DNA of 64,000 bases from Thermosynechococcus sp. CL-1 (GCF_008386235.1 NZ_CP040671.1:62001-126000); one strand, 5' to 3'. Shown: positions 36,209-49,325, counted from the stretch's first letter. Translations and numbers: made by a program. Notes: a model not told the origin generated them from the sequence alone.

Positions 36209-38119
36209 TCAAGAAGATTTGAAAGGAAATAGTTGCAAACATCCTCCAGACGTATTCAAGTGTTTCAGAAACTTGAGTCGTGGATTTTGGGTGACCCCAA
36301 AAATCGTAATAACTTGATAGTTCCCTAAGTCAGCCACCCAAACTGGCGAGGGTTTGCCAGTGGAACCACAGAGGTTTTTGTCGTAGTTACCATTCACCTT
36401 AAGGCTAGGGTCATGAAGAAGGGCAAGGCCGTAGGGCTTTTCTCCGCTGGGATCACCACTGCAAACGACGATACGGCAGTTTGCATCAATTGCTTCTGCC
36501 CATTGGTCGGTAGTAACAGTGCCAATGGATAATGGTTGAGTCGGGTTGATTGGGTGATTACTAAGCTGCCCTAAAGCTTCATAAAACCTTTGAAGTCGCT
36601 GTTGAAAAATTTCTTTGAATTCCTTGGCACTGCTGGGGAGTTCCCAAAAGGGAGCCTCGTCTTCAGGAATCAGATTAGAACCACGCCACCAGGGTGCTTG
36701 GTTACGGGTTTTACGAGAGTAGCAAGGGCGACGTGCCCCTTGACCAATGCCACCCAAGTGAAACATGAGCCACGTCAAGTTGCTTGCCAGCTCTTTTAGC
36801 GTTTCTTTGTGGGCATCAGGAACTTCAGAAGAATAGTCTAATACCAGTGTCCCCTGTTCTTCTCCATAGGGATCGTTTTTACCTTCCTCATTAGGGCGTG
36901 CCTCAGGTTGGGTCACCCTCCCATTAATCACCCGTACCCGCAGGTAGCCATGTTTGGGTTGCGGCTGAATTGCGCCAAAAATCATTCCCTCAAGGCGTTG
37001 GACTTCTGCTGGGGGCAACACCCCCCGCGCAAAGGCGCGAAACCAGTACCGTAGCATTGACTTGAAGGCTGTGGCTCGCACCTCGGCCTCTGGTTGTCCC
37101 CGCATTTGCCATTGTTGATTTCTATCATTCCATCTCCATCCAGTAAATTCTTGGCGACCGTGGATGAGTTGGCCTTGAACGGTAAAATCCACACTAAAGA
37201 AGCCACGCCCCACCTGTTTTAGGGATTCGACTAAAATGCCGTAGCCTGCATTCACTTGCGAACCAATCCCTTGGGTCAGGCCGCGAATCAACCAGTCCTT
37301 GACCTGTTTAAGCATTTGAGGAGAGCAATGATTGGTAGGTTTAATACCAATAAGAAATGAAGCTTCTCGCAGGGAAAAGAACACGTTTGGGTTGGCAGCA
37401 TACTTGAGGTTGCCATTATCCCATGACCAGAGATTATTGGCCATGTCCACTGCTAGTCCCCCGCTCTTTTGTTCAGGCAAGGGGTAGGCGTCGAGGAAAA
37501 TAATTTTGCCAGCTTTTTCGCTAGAGTCCCTGCTGTCGAGATAACCAAAGTAACGCTGGCCGACGAGTTTGTCTGCTTCAGCCCAAGGTACACCTTGGTT
37601 TGCCATCACCTCCCGAATGGCTTGGGCACGAGCAACGCCCCGCAAGGTACTGGAGGGAATATAGGGAATGCCTAGATTATCAAAGGCAGGCAGAAGGATA
37701 CTTTCAGGACCACGGTGGCCACCAACACGGATGCGCCATGGGCAGGTGACTTCAAAACAATTGCCTTTGCCGGCAATTTGGTGGGTGCGCTCTGTTAAGA
37801 CCTGCAAACGTTGGCGATAGTCACCCTGCTCTGCCGTTGTCACTAGTTCCACTTTCGTACCATCTTTGGCGGGGCTATCGGGCGATCGCATCCAGCGCAG
37901 ATACTCGACAAACCCTGCAGTTTGATCGGGCTTGGGATTTGGATCAAGGGGATGTTCGAGCCATGGGGAAGGACGGGGTGGAGTGTTCCCGCCCTTTTGG
38001 GAACCACCACTATTGCCTCTGCCACCTTTACCACTACCGCTATTGCCAGCGTTTCTTGAATTGGGACGCTGGGTTGCTTTATGCGTTTGAGGTCGCTGTA
38101 ATGCAGGGTTATTTGTCAT
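36209..38119 (-). CDS. cmr6-cmr1: Cmr6-Cmr1 fused RAMP protein (type III-B)
   Basis: 636 residues, about twice a single RAMP. After a Gly/Ser/Asn/Pro-rich tail (1-65) comes a Cmr6 part (about 115-300): WRIRVGGHRGPE, LGIPYIPSSTLRGVARAQ, IIFLDAYPLP and the glycine-rich loop GIGSQVNAGYG. The second part (about 305-636) is Cmr1-like: RATAFKSMLRYWFRAFARG, EGMIFGAIQ and LGGIGQGARRP. Cmr1 and Cmr6 cap the crRNA 3' side of the Cmr complex, where they are neighbours, so a fusion is structurally sensible. It may belong to the large-RAMP family TIGR03986. It follows cmr5 after 12 bases. Confidence 0.8.
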   Translation of the reverse strand: MTNNPALQRPQTHKATQRPNSRNAGNSGSGKGGRGNSGGSQKGGNTPPRPSPWLEHPLDPNPKPDQTAGFVEYLRWMRSPDSPAKDGTKVELVTTAEQGDYRQRLQVLTERTHQIAGKGNCFEVTCPWRIRVGGHRGPESILLPAFDNLGIPYIPSSTLRGVARAQAIREVMANQGVPWAEADKLVGQRYFGYLDSRDSSEKAGKIIFLDAYPLPEQKSGGLAVDMANNLWSWDNGNLKYAANPNVFFSLREASFLIGIKPTNHCSPQMLKQVKDWLIRGLTQGIGSQVNAGYGILVESLKQVGRGFFSVDFTVQGQLIHGRQEFTGWRWNDRNQQWQMRGQPEAEVRATAFKSMLRYWFRAFARGVLPPAEVQRLEGMIFGAIQPQPKHGYLRVRVINGRVTQPEARPNEEGKNDPYGEEQGTLVLDYSSEVPDAHKETLKELASNLTWLMFHLGGIGQGARRPCYSRKTRNQAPWWRGSNLIPEDEAPFWELPSSAKEFKEIFQQRLQRFYEALGQLSNHPINPTQPLSIGTVTTDQWAEAIDANCRIVVCSGDPSGEKPYGLALLHDPSLKVNGNYDKNLCGSTGKPSPVWVADLGNYQVITIFGVTQNPRLKFLKHLNTSGGCLQLFPFKSS

Positions 38120-38131
38120 GTTGTACTCCTC

Positions 38132-38521
38132 CTAGTCTGCATTTCCAATGCCAACGTACAGGGCAGTTGTCCAGAAGCTAAATTCACGGGCAATTTGTAA
38201 CCCTAAGCCGGTTAAGCCAAGGTAGGACTCTGTATCAAGGTTCTTCAGGGTTTCTAAACCTTTGCCATTGGCCAAATTCTGAACATCCGCCGTTTCCTCA
38301 AGGACACGGAAAAAAGCTTTGACAACCTCCTTCTTCCCCTCTTGACTGAGAGCAGCTTCTTCCGCTTTTAGGCGCATCAGTCCCCAAGTGGCCAAGTAGG
38401 TGTAGAGTTCAACGGCTTGGCTTTTTTGCTCCCCCAGCCGAGTGTCGTCTTTTGTGTCATTCCGCAGTTGACTCAAGGCTTCATAGACTGGCTGTGCCAT
38501 TGTGCGTGGATCAAAGGCCAT
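38132..38521 (-). CDS. cmr5: Cmr5-like small subunit (type III-B)
   Basis: A 129-residue all-helical protein with segments TMAQPVYEALSQLRN, LYTYLATWGLMRLKAEE and FWTTALYVGIGNAD. Position between cmr4 and the cmr6-cmr1 fusion, size and helical content fit Cmr5, the small subunit that binds the target-RNA strand in the Cmr backbone; sequence motifs of this family are weak, so the assignment leans on context. The ATG at 38521 overlaps the cmr4 end by 11 bases. An upstream extension of 30 codons inside cmr4 is not needed. Confidence 0.65.
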   Translation of the reverse strand: MAFDPRTMAQPVYEALSQLRNDTKDDTRLGEQKSQAVELYTYLATWGLMRLKAEEAALSQEGKKEVVKAFFRVLEETADVQNLANGKGLETLKNLDTESYLGLTGLGLQIAREFSFWTTALYVGIGNAD

Positions 38522-39320
38522 AATTAACCTCCCAAGGGACAAGTTGGACAAAGCCGCGACCAAGGCTTTCTTGACCACCAATTTGGAGAATTGGGTGGCT
38601 ATCGAAAACATCCCGCAGATCGCTTTTCACTTTTTCTGCGGCGCCATTGAGCTGGGCAACCGTCCCCCACGGGAAGTACATCAATGTATCGGGGGGAATG
38701 GCTTCCTCGTAGCGAAAACCGCCTTTAACGGTTTTGTGTTGATCGAGTTTCACCTTGACCTGTCGCCACAGGCTGGTTTCAATGAGGGTTTTGCAGTGCT
38801 GATCGGGCAGAACCAAGACCTGTTGAATTTGGGTTTGCTCGCGGATCGGAATCCACTCTTGCCATTTCTCCCAAAGTTTGAGCTGATCGCCTTTGAGAAT
38901 CGCGTCCTTGAGATAAACAGGTTTCTTGTTACCTAAATTGGTGCTGTAGGCAGCGACTGTTTCTAAGGACTGACCAGTGAGGCGTTGCCAACGATGCAGC
39001 AGCATGGGGCAGCTAATCCAGATCACGCCATGGCTGAGGGAGGGAACCGGTACCCACAGGAGTGAACCATCGCCGACCCACACTTGCCCTTGGGTAAGGT
39101 TGGTGTTTTCGCCGCCCATGACATCTTCAATGGTGTTGCCCCAAAGGCGGTTGCGGTTTTTGTGGGGGGTACTGGCACGCAAGCGACCCCGAATCGTGCT
39201 GGAGGGAATGTAGGGCAACTCTGTGTGGGACTCCCGCGCAATGCCGAGAAGGTTGCCCTCTTGGGTGGTGCCACCCGTGTGCAGGGGGGAGAGAAGGTAG
39301 AGGTAGGCAAGGTTAAACAT
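38511..39320 (-). CDS. cmr4: Cmr4-like RAMP backbone protein, catalytic Asp apparently missing
   Basis: A 269-residue RAMP. YLLSPLHTGGTTQEGNLLG, then IARESHTELPYIPSSTIRG, and the C-terminal GGQESLGRGFVQL loop match Cmr4, the repeated backbone subunit that cuts target RNA every six nucleotides. In Pyrococcus Cmr4 the catalytic Asp sits five residues before the Arg of the conserved RE pair; aligning RE here (R29, E30) puts Leu24 at that place and no Asp lies within the loop. So this subunit may bind but not slice RNA. The alignment was done by eye. It begins 73 bases after cmr3. Confidence 0.75.
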   Translation of the reverse strand: MFNLAYLYLLSPLHTGGTTQEGNLLGIARESHTELPYIPSSTIRGRLRASTPHKNRNRLWGNTIEDVMGGENTNLTQGQVWVGDGSLLWVPVPSLSHGVIWISCPMLLHRWQRLTGQSLETVAAYSTNLGNKKPVYLKDAILKGDQLKLWEKWQEWIPIREQTQIQQVLVLPDQHCKTLIETSLWRQVKVKLDQHKTVKGGFRYEEAIPPDTLMYFPWGTVAQLNGAAEKVKSDLRDVFDSHPILQIGGQESLGRGFVQLVPWEVNYGL

Positions 39321-39392
39321 TGTTGATCATCCAGTCTCTTTGAGGTCAACGTGTATCGGTGCTCACCTATTTATCCATTCGTATTCGGGTGG

Positions 39393-43612
<4,220 letters not shown>

Positions 43613-43987
43613 GGATGGCCTTCCTAGAACAATTGACTCCACTGCGAACACCTAGCAATGCGCCTTGGGCGATCGCAGCTAATGTTTTATCCAGTGTCGT
43701 GAGTTGGGATATGCAGTGGAAGCAAAATAAAAATTCTTTTGTAATATTTAACAGTTTTTTGTACTAGCTATAAGAATTGAAACATTTGGGTCTTGCTTCC
43801 GAGAGATCTGCCAAGTTGCCTCCAACCCTGATGCTTTCGTTGAATCCCTTAGCGTTTCTCAGGAAGCGGGTTTGAGCATTTTCTAGTATTTCAGAGGCAA
43901 ATGAGAATCCCTACCTAGGGGCGGGGCATTCAGAAGCTCCCCACTGGCCTCAAGCCCTGATTTTAAGGGGACTCACTGCAAACTAAC
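43613..43987. other. AT-rich region upstream of cas10, no CRISPR array
   Basis: 375 bases between cas10 and the YbjN-like gene, both leftward. It should contain the cas10 promoter, but no convincing -35/-10 pair stands out. There is no repeat-spacer array. A single ATTGAAAC string near 43778, identical to a common type III crRNA tag, occurs once only. The segment from 43740 is noticeably more AT-rich than neighbouring genes. No credible small open frame. Confidence 0.6.
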
Positions 43988-44425
43988 CTAGAAGCGATCG
44001 CCCGCCTCAAGAACTTTTTCAAGTTCGTCTGCCACCTCAAGAACCACGCGGATACTGGTGTAAAGGGCTTCGGGGTCACAGTCAGCAGCAACCTTCGTAC
44101 AAAATACAGCGATATACCTATTGTCAGCAAGGGGACGCAACTCCCAAGCGCCAATTTTCTTATTGGCATTTTCAATTAACAGATAATTGGCTATCTCTTG
44201 GTCAAGAAAGCCCTCGCAACTGTAGCCCACAGACCAGACATCCCGAATTTCATAGCTTCCTAGCTGCTGGGTTTTGGAGTCAATAAAGGCCTGTTGCGTT
44301 CGACCGTTAGATAGCTCAAAGACAACGCGGTAATCACCATCCTCATCCACTTGATAGCGGATTCCCAGTCGATCCAAAATGCGACTGACACGGACATCTG
44401 CTTCGACGCGCCGCTGACCAAACAT
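43988..44425 (-). CDS. YbjN/CesT-like conserved protein
   Basis: A protein of about 145 residues with alternating strands and helices: RVSRILDRLGIRYQVDEDGD, RVVFELSNGRTQQAF, IANYLLIENANKKIGAWELR and a C-terminal helix VVLEVADELEKVLEAG. This order resembles the YbjN/type III secretion chaperone fold common in cyanobacteria; function unknown. I place the start at ATG 44425, but the frame continues to a GTG at 44512, so up to 29 more residues are possible. It is divergent from gshA and separated from the cmr operon by 375 bases, so no link is implied. Confidence 0.55.
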   Translation of the reverse strand: MFGQRRVEADVRVSRILDRLGIRYQVDEDGDYRVVFELSNGRTQQAFIDSKTQQLGSYEIRDVWSVGYSCEGFLDQEIANYLLIENANKKIGAWELRPLADNRYIAVFCTKVAADCDPEALYTSIRVVLEVADELEKVLEAGDRF

Positions 44426-44622
44426 CTTGAGATTCTCACTATAGGGGTGATTTGTGTCATTGATAATACAGGTTAACTGATCAGGTTTTGATCGCCACAG
44501 GGAAGGTTTCACGAATGTTCATATGTGCGGCAGGGACGCGGCCATGGTATTGTGGCTAAGTAGCTCAAAATTCCCAATCTACGCGGGGTTGCCCGCTCAC
44601 CTAACTCAGTTAAGGGGCTGCC

Positions 44623-45762
44623 ATGTTGTCAAAGGGCTTTGAGGTTGAACTCTACACGGGTAAGCCCACGGGCGAGATTGTGGGACTATCGGATCGCATT
44701 GTGAGGGACTTGCCGGGGTTCGTGCGTGAACCCGATAGCCGCAATGTTGAATTTACAACCCCGCCGGTCTTTCTATACGACCAAGCCCTCTGTGACTTGC
44801 TGCGCCCCCGCTTTCGGCTGCGCGCTTATTTGCAATCTCTAGGGGATTTAACGCTGGTTCCCGGTAGCACCCTGAGTTTAGGGGACAGTCAACGTTTTTA
44901 TCGCTCTGACCCCCAGAATCCCTATCACACCTACATTGAGCAAACCTATGGCACAAGGGTTGTCACCGCCAGTGTCCACATCAACATTGGCCTGCGGGAT
45001 CCAGAAGAGTTGATCCGTGCCTGTCGGCTGGTGCGGCTGGAGGCACCGCTGTTTCTAGCGCTGAGTGCTGCGTCGCCGTTTCTCGATGGCAAGGTAACGG
45101 GCTATCACTCCACCCGTTGGGCAATCTTTCCGAAGACCCCACCCCAAGTGCCCCTATTTACCAGCCATGCCCACTTCATTGAGTGGACAGAGGCACAACT
45201 TCAACTGGGCACGATGCAAAATGTGCGGCACTTGTGGAGTTCTGTGCGCCCCAATGGCGATCGCCGACCCTACGATCTCAACCGCCTTGAACTGCGAATT
45301 TGTGATCTAGTTACGGATGCCATTGCCCTACTGGCAATTACGGCTCTCTTGGAAGCGCGACTCCTACAATTGCTCGACACCCCTGACCTTGACCCGCTCC
45401 GCTGGGGCGATGGCGAGATGCTGGCACAACTAGCCGATGAAAACGAGCAGATTGCTGCAAAAAACAGCCTAGAGGCCGTGCTGACCCATTGGCGCGATCG
45501 CCGGCAACTAACGGCAGCCGCTTGGATAGCCGAACTCTACGAAGAGGTTTGGCCGATCGCCAAAGCACAGGGCTTTAGCTGCTTTCTGGCACCGATCAAG
45601 AAAATCCTGCGCCAGGGGAACACCGCTCAGCAATGGCTGGCTCAATATGCAGCGGGGCAATCGATCCCTGAGATTATGGCCACCGCCGTAGCGGAAATGG
45701 CCGCTAGCGAACAGGAATTTGCCGATCAACTCTGTCAACCAGTGGCGGCAGTGCGGGGCTAG
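44623..45762 (+). CDS. gshA: Glutamate-cysteine ligase, cyanobacterial type
   Basis: First step of glutathione synthesis. The 379-residue protein opens with KGFEVELYTGKPTGEIVGLS, the start of the cyanobacterial GshA family, and carries REPDSRNVEFTTPP, TASVHINIGL, LALSAASPFLDGK and YDLNRLELRICDLV, which contribute to the ATP-grasp-like active site of the GCS2/GshA class. The ATG at 44623 follows AAGGGG. lpxB starts two bases after its stop, so both are on one transcript. Confidence 0.93.
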   Translation: MLSKGFEVELYTGKPTGEIVGLSDRIVRDLPGFVREPDSRNVEFTTPPVFLYDQALCDLLRPRFRLRAYLQSLGDLTLVPGSTLSLGDSQRFYRSDPQNPYHTYIEQTYGTRVVTASVHINIGLRDPEELIRACRLVRLEAPLFLALSAASPFLDGKVTGYHSTRWAIFPKTPPQVPLFTSHAHFIEWTEAQLQLGTMQNVRHLWSSVRPNGDRRPYDLNRLELRICDLVTDAIALLAITALLEARLLQLLDTPDLDPLRWGDGEMLAQLADENEQIAAKNSLEAVLTHWRDRRQLTAAAWIAELYEEVWPIAKAQGFSCFLAPIKKILRQGNTAQQWLAQYAAGQSIPEIMATAVAEMAASEQEFADQLCQPVAAVRG

Positions 45763-45764
45763 GC

Positions 45765-46952
45765 ATGGCGCATTTGTTCATTAGCACGGGGGAAGTCTCC
45801 GGAGATTTGCAGGGTGCCCTATTAGTCAAGGCACTCTATCGCTTGGCGGCAGAGCGGGGGATTCCCCTAGAAATTTCTGCCCTTGGGGGCGATCGCATGG
45901 CTGCTGCGGGGGCAAAGCTACTCTTTAACACCGGAGGAATTGGCTCCGTGGGGCTACTAGAAGCCCTGCCATTGATCAAGCCAACGATCGCGCTCCAACT
46001 CAAGGCTCGCCGCTATTTACGGCAGCATCCCCCTGATTTAGTGGTTTTAATTGACTACATTGGTGGCAATGTCGCCATGGGGCGGTTTATCCGCAAACAT
46101 TTTTCTATTCCCATGGTTTACTACATCGCTCCCCAAGAGTGGGTCTGGTCCCATAGTTTGAAGGCCACTCGGCAAATTGTTGCCCTCAGCGATCGCCTGC
46201 TTGCCATTTTTCCAGAAGAAGCCACCTATTACCGCCGTCATGGTGCCAATGTCGTTTGGGTGGGACATCCCCTGTTGGATCGCATTGCTGCCGCTCCCAG
46301 TCGTGAAGTGGCACGCCAAAGTTTAGGCATTGCTGCCGATGAGCTGGCGATCGCCCTGTTGCCCTTGTCCCGCAAACAGGAAATCAAATCCCTCTTGCCT
46401 CTAATTTTAGGGGCTGCCACGAATATCGCGAAAGCCTATCCTGAAGCCCGCTTTTGGTTACCCCTTTCGCTGCGGCAGTATCGCCCAGCCATTGAAGCAG
46501 TTCTCAAGGAATATCCCATTCGCGTCACATTGGCGGAAGACTCCCTGCAAGTCCTAGCGGCCGCAGATCTGGCGATCGCCAAATCCGGCACGGTGAATTT
46601 AGAAACCGCGCTGTTGAATGTGCCTCAAGTCGTGATCTACCGCGTTCATCCCCTGAGTTTGTGGCTTTATCGGCGTTTCCTGAAGTTTGACCTCAAATTT
46701 GTCTCTCCCCCCAATTTACTCGTGAATAGAGACATCGTCCCCGAACTCCTGCAGGAACGAGCCACTGTTGCCAACATTACCGCTGCTGCCCTTGCGCTAT
46801 TGGATCATCCTGAAAAACGCCTAGCCATGCAGGCAGGCTATGCCAAAATGCGAGCTGCGATGGGGACTCCCGGCGTGGTCGATCGCGCCGCCACAGAGAT
46901 TTTAGATCTGCTGAGCAACAAAAAAGTGCAGGATCCGCTGTCCCACACTTAG
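45765..46952 (+). CDS. lpxB: Lipid-A-disaccharide synthase
   Basis: Joins UDP-diacylglucosamine and lipid X to form the lipid A disaccharide on the cytoplasmic membrane face. 395 residues. Family motifs: ISTGEVSGDLQGALL at the start, ALGGDRMAAAGAKLLF, VLIDYIGGNVAMGRF, YYIAPQEWVWS (hallmark PQ.WAW-type), VGHPLLDRI and IAKSGTVNLETALLNVPQVV. Gram-negative-type envelope of cyanobacteria fits. It directly follows gshA. Confidence 0.95.
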   Translation: MAHLFISTGEVSGDLQGALLVKALYRLAAERGIPLEISALGGDRMAAAGAKLLFNTGGIGSVGLLEALPLIKPTIALQLKARRYLRQHPPDLVVLIDYIGGNVAMGRFIRKHFSIPMVYYIAPQEWVWSHSLKATRQIVALSDRLLAIFPEEATYYRRHGANVVWVGHPLLDRIAAAPSREVARQSLGIAADELAIALLPLSRKQEIKSLLPLILGAATNIAKAYPEARFWLPLSLRQYRPAIEAVLKEYPIRVTLAEDSLQVLAAADLAIAKSGTVNLETALLNVPQVVIYRVHPLSLWLYRRFLKFDLKFVSPPNLLVNRDIVPELLQERATVANITAAALALLDHPEKRLAMQAGYAKMRAAMGTPGVVDRAATEILDLLSNKKVQDPLSHT

Positions 46953-47002
46953 GGAAGTCATGAACTCCTTTAGAGCTTTAGAGCGTTGCCAAGTTTAATG
47001 GG

Positions 47003-47443
47003 TTACTGCTGGGGTTTCATGGGGCGATTGCCCGGCCGCCGCTGCTGCATTTGGGCGGCCAAGGCTTGCCGTTGTTGCGGTGTGAGAATGCCCCGCATGG
47101 CCAGCATGCTTTCAAAGCGCAGGGAAGCCAGTTGATTTTCCAGTTGACGCACTTGCTGATACTTGCTGCGGATTTGATCCTCCGAGGCATTGCCACTCAT
47201 CATCTGCCGCAGTTCTGTCTTGGCGGTGCGCAGTTGGTTGCGGGTTTGCTCCATTTGGCCTTGGTATTGTTGCTGCACGGCTTGTAAACGTTGCCGCTGT
47301 TCAGGTGTGAGGTTTAGATTGTCCAGATTGGCTCCCCAGCGAGGTCCGCCATAACCGGGGTCAGCGACGCTCGGGGGAGCGATCGCCAGTAGGGGGCTGA
47401 GGCTACCACATATAAGAAGCGTGGCTAAAGATTTTTTCAACAT
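47003..47443 (-). CDS. Spy/CpxP-like periplasmic LTxxQ protein
   Basis: About 146 residues. A signal peptide (MLKKSLATLLICGSLSPLLA) precedes a Gly-rich linker and a helical domain with the LTPEQRQRLQAVQQQ and LTPQQRQALAAQM motifs, the paired LTxxQ signature of the Spy/CpxP family of envelope stress chaperones or metal sensors. The start follows GGAG in the leader. The gene lies downstream of an ECF sigma factor and its probable anti-sigma on the same strand (70-base gap), suggesting it is a target or sensor of that system. Confidence 0.78.
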   Translation of the reverse strand: MLKKSLATLLICGSLSPLLAIAPPSVADPGYGGPRWGANLDNLNLTPEQRQRLQAVQQQYQGQMEQTRNQLRTAKTELRQMMSGNASEDQIRSKYQQVRQLENQLASLRFESMLAMRGILTPQQRQALAAQMQQRRPGNRPMKPQQ

Positions 47444-47514
47444 AGCTGTGTTCTCCTTTGTCAAAACTTAACTTGTCAAAACTCAACAAAGAGTAAAAGT
47501 AGGGTGGACAGAAT

Positions 47515-47835
47515 TTAGTCGAAGATGGCGGGTTCTGCGTCCTGAAACATTGCTTGCCAATTGGTGGTGATGAAGATAGCCACTGCATCCGGGGACGTCT
47601 GCTTTGCCACTTGAGTTGAGGGTTTGAGGAACCACACACTGGTGGCGGTGGCGATCGCGCCAGCCCCCAAAAGAGACACGACTTGCCAGCGTCGCTTACT
47701 CAGTTGGTGTTGATGCAGAGCCGCTTGGACAATGCGCTGCTCCAAATGGGGGTGGGGGGGCGGGGGCGTCCCCGCATAGGTTTGTAAAAACTTAACCAAA
47801 TTTGTATCCTCCACAGGTGGGGGTTCACGTTTCAT
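47515..47835 (-). CDS. Probable membrane anti-sigma factor
   Basis: A 106-residue protein with a cytoplasmic helix-rich N-terminus (NLVKFLQTYAG, LEQRIVQAALHQHQLSKRRW), one membrane helix at about 50-70 (VVSLLGAGAIATATSVWFL) and a short outer tail. It overlaps the ECF sigma gene by ATGA, the usual place of the anti-sigma partner. It lacks the zinc-binding HxxxCxxC motif of ZAS anti-sigmas. Identification is mostly positional. Confidence 0.6.
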   Translation of the reverse strand: MKREPPPVEDTNLVKFLQTYAGTPPPPHPHLEQRIVQAALHQHQLSKRRWQVVSLLGAGAIATATSVWFLKPSTQVAKQTSPDAVAIFITTNWQAMFQDAEPAIFD

Positions 47836-48437
47836 AAAGTGATTCCAGCCTCCGTAAAGTAAGTCCGCAATGTGCCTCGGGCACGAAAGAGGCGGGATTT
47901 CACTGTACCCACAGGAATCCGCAGAATTTCAGCAATTTCCTTTTGGGGCAAGCCCTGCAGATCATGCAGGACCAAAACACTGCGGTACTCCAAGGGCAGG
48001 GTGGCTAAACCGCGCTGAACTAAATCTTCGTAATGCAATTGCCGTAGATCCAGTCCAGGGGTGAGTGGCTCACTTTGAGACAGGTATTGCTGATGTCGCG
48101 ATTTGCGCGTTGCCAGTTGACGGCGATAGTCGCAAGCCACATTCCAGGCAATCCGATAGAGCCATGTTGAAAACTTTGCCTCATGCTTGAGACCCTTTAG
48201 CCCCTTCCATGCCCGCAAGAAAACCTCCTGCACTAAATCATCAAGGGCAACCGCACCGCACAACTGAAACAGGAGCGATCGCACCCGTTGCTGATGCCGT
48301 TGATAGAGTTCCCGAAACCCATTTGGATGTCCGGAAAGGCACTGCTCAATAATCCGCCGATCGGGATCGATCACTTGGGGTCGGGTCACGATAGCCGTTG
48401 ATGCCGTTGCCGCTGATAGGGGTAAAGATACACTCAT
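47832..48437 (-). CDS. ECF-type (group 3) RNA polymerase sigma factor
   Basis: About 201 residues with sigma regions 2 and 4 only. Region 2 reads FRELYQRHQQRVRSLLFQL, ALDDLVQEVFLRAWKGL and FSTWLYRIAWNVACDYRRQ; region 4 reads LATLPLEYRSVLVLHDLQG and KEIAEILRIPVGTVKSRLFRAR. It should direct polymerase to an extracytoplasmic stress regulon, released by the co-encoded membrane protein. The order sigma, anti-sigma, Spy-like protein resembles what I recall for the sigH locus of Synechocystis. Start ATG 48437 has GGAG about 11 bases upstream; a GTG at 48449 is an alternative. Confidence 0.9.
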   Translation of the reverse strand: MSVSLPLSAATASTAIVTRPQVIDPDRRIIEQCLSGHPNGFRELYQRHQQRVRSLLFQLCGAVALDDLVQEVFLRAWKGLKGLKHEAKFSTWLYRIAWNVACDYRRQLATRKSRHQQYLSQSEPLTPGLDLRQLHYEDLVQRGLATLPLEYRSVLVLHDLQGLPQKEIAEILRIPVGTVKSRLFRARGTLRTYFTEAGITL

Positions 48438-48595
48438 GCGAGGTATCACTCCATTAACGTAATCATCTATTTAGACGGGGCATCGAAAAGAGCGGTTCAA
48501 GACCCTTGGCACCACGGTTCGCTAGAATTTGGTAAACAATTGCGGCTACTGGCTGGACTATACTAAACGTCGGATGCTCTGACAGGGAACTGATC

Positions 48596-49255
48596 GTGAA
48601 TATCGCTGAAATTTTTAACCGTGGTGGCTTGGCCATGTGGCCACTACTGATTCTCTCGATCTTGACCTTAGGCACCATTTTTGAGCGGCTTTGGTTTTGG
48701 AGCATTGTTCTCCAAGGAGAGACGAAACTGGCCGAGCAGATTCTGGATGCCGCTCGCCACGATTGGCAAGAAGCCATTGAATTAGCAGCCAATGCCTGTG
48801 ACCAACCGATTGGTCGCTTCCTTTATACCCCTTTACAATTGATTGACACCAACCCAGAAATCTTTCGCCTAGCCCTAGAAGCTGCGGCTGATGAGGAGCT
48901 GAGTGCCATGCGGCGGGGAGAAAAGGTCTTAGAGGCAACGATTACGATGGCACCTCTACTGGGTTTGTTGGGAACGGTGTTAGGTCTGATTAGTGCCCTC
49001 AGTTCTATTCGCTTGGGGGATATTGGCACACCGGCCACCATGGGCGTGGGTCTCGGGATTAGTGAGGCCTTGATTAGTACTGCCTCTGGTCTGGTGGTGG
49101 CGATCATTGCCCTTGCCTTTCAGCGGCTCTTTCAAGCGTTTCTCTTGCAGCAGGCACAAATTTTTCGCCGCACTGGCAATGAATTAGAACTCACCTATCG
49201 TCAAGCTTGGCTAGAGCAGCGGATCAAAGGGGAACCTGAAAAAACATTGTTCTAA
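48596..49255 (+). CDS. exbB: ExbB/TolQ/MotA-type proton channel protein
   Basis: A 219-residue membrane protein with three helices: GGLAMWPLLILSILTLGTIF near the start, TITMAPLLGLLGTVLGLI in the middle (the ExbB signature with its conserved Thr) and EALISTASGLVVAIIALAF near the end. ExbB-ExbD pairs use the proton gradient to energise TonB-dependent uptake. No exbD or tonB follows; the next gene is unrelated and has its own promoter-like box. Start is GTG at 48596 with AGGGAA upstream. Confidence 0.85.
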   Translation: MNIAEIFNRGGLAMWPLLILSILTLGTIFERLWFWSIVLQGETKLAEQILDAARHDWQEAIELAANACDQPIGRFLYTPLQLIDTNPEIFRLALEAAADEELSAMRRGEKVLEATITMAPLLGLLGTVLGLISALSSIRLGDIGTPATMGVGLGISEALISTASGLVVAIIALAFQRLFQAFLLQQAQIFRRTGNELELTYRQAWLEQRIKGEPEKTLF

Positions 49256-49325
49256 CTCAAGCTATTTTTGCCCCTTTGACAGTTTTGAAGGAGAAAATCC
49301 TACGGGTAGGGGGAACCAAAATCGT

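Noticed and set aside
43770..43800. Single ATTGAAAC string upstream of cas10, like a crRNA 5' tag
   Set aside because: It occurs once, without a second repeat copy or regular spacing; no array can be supported. At best a relic.
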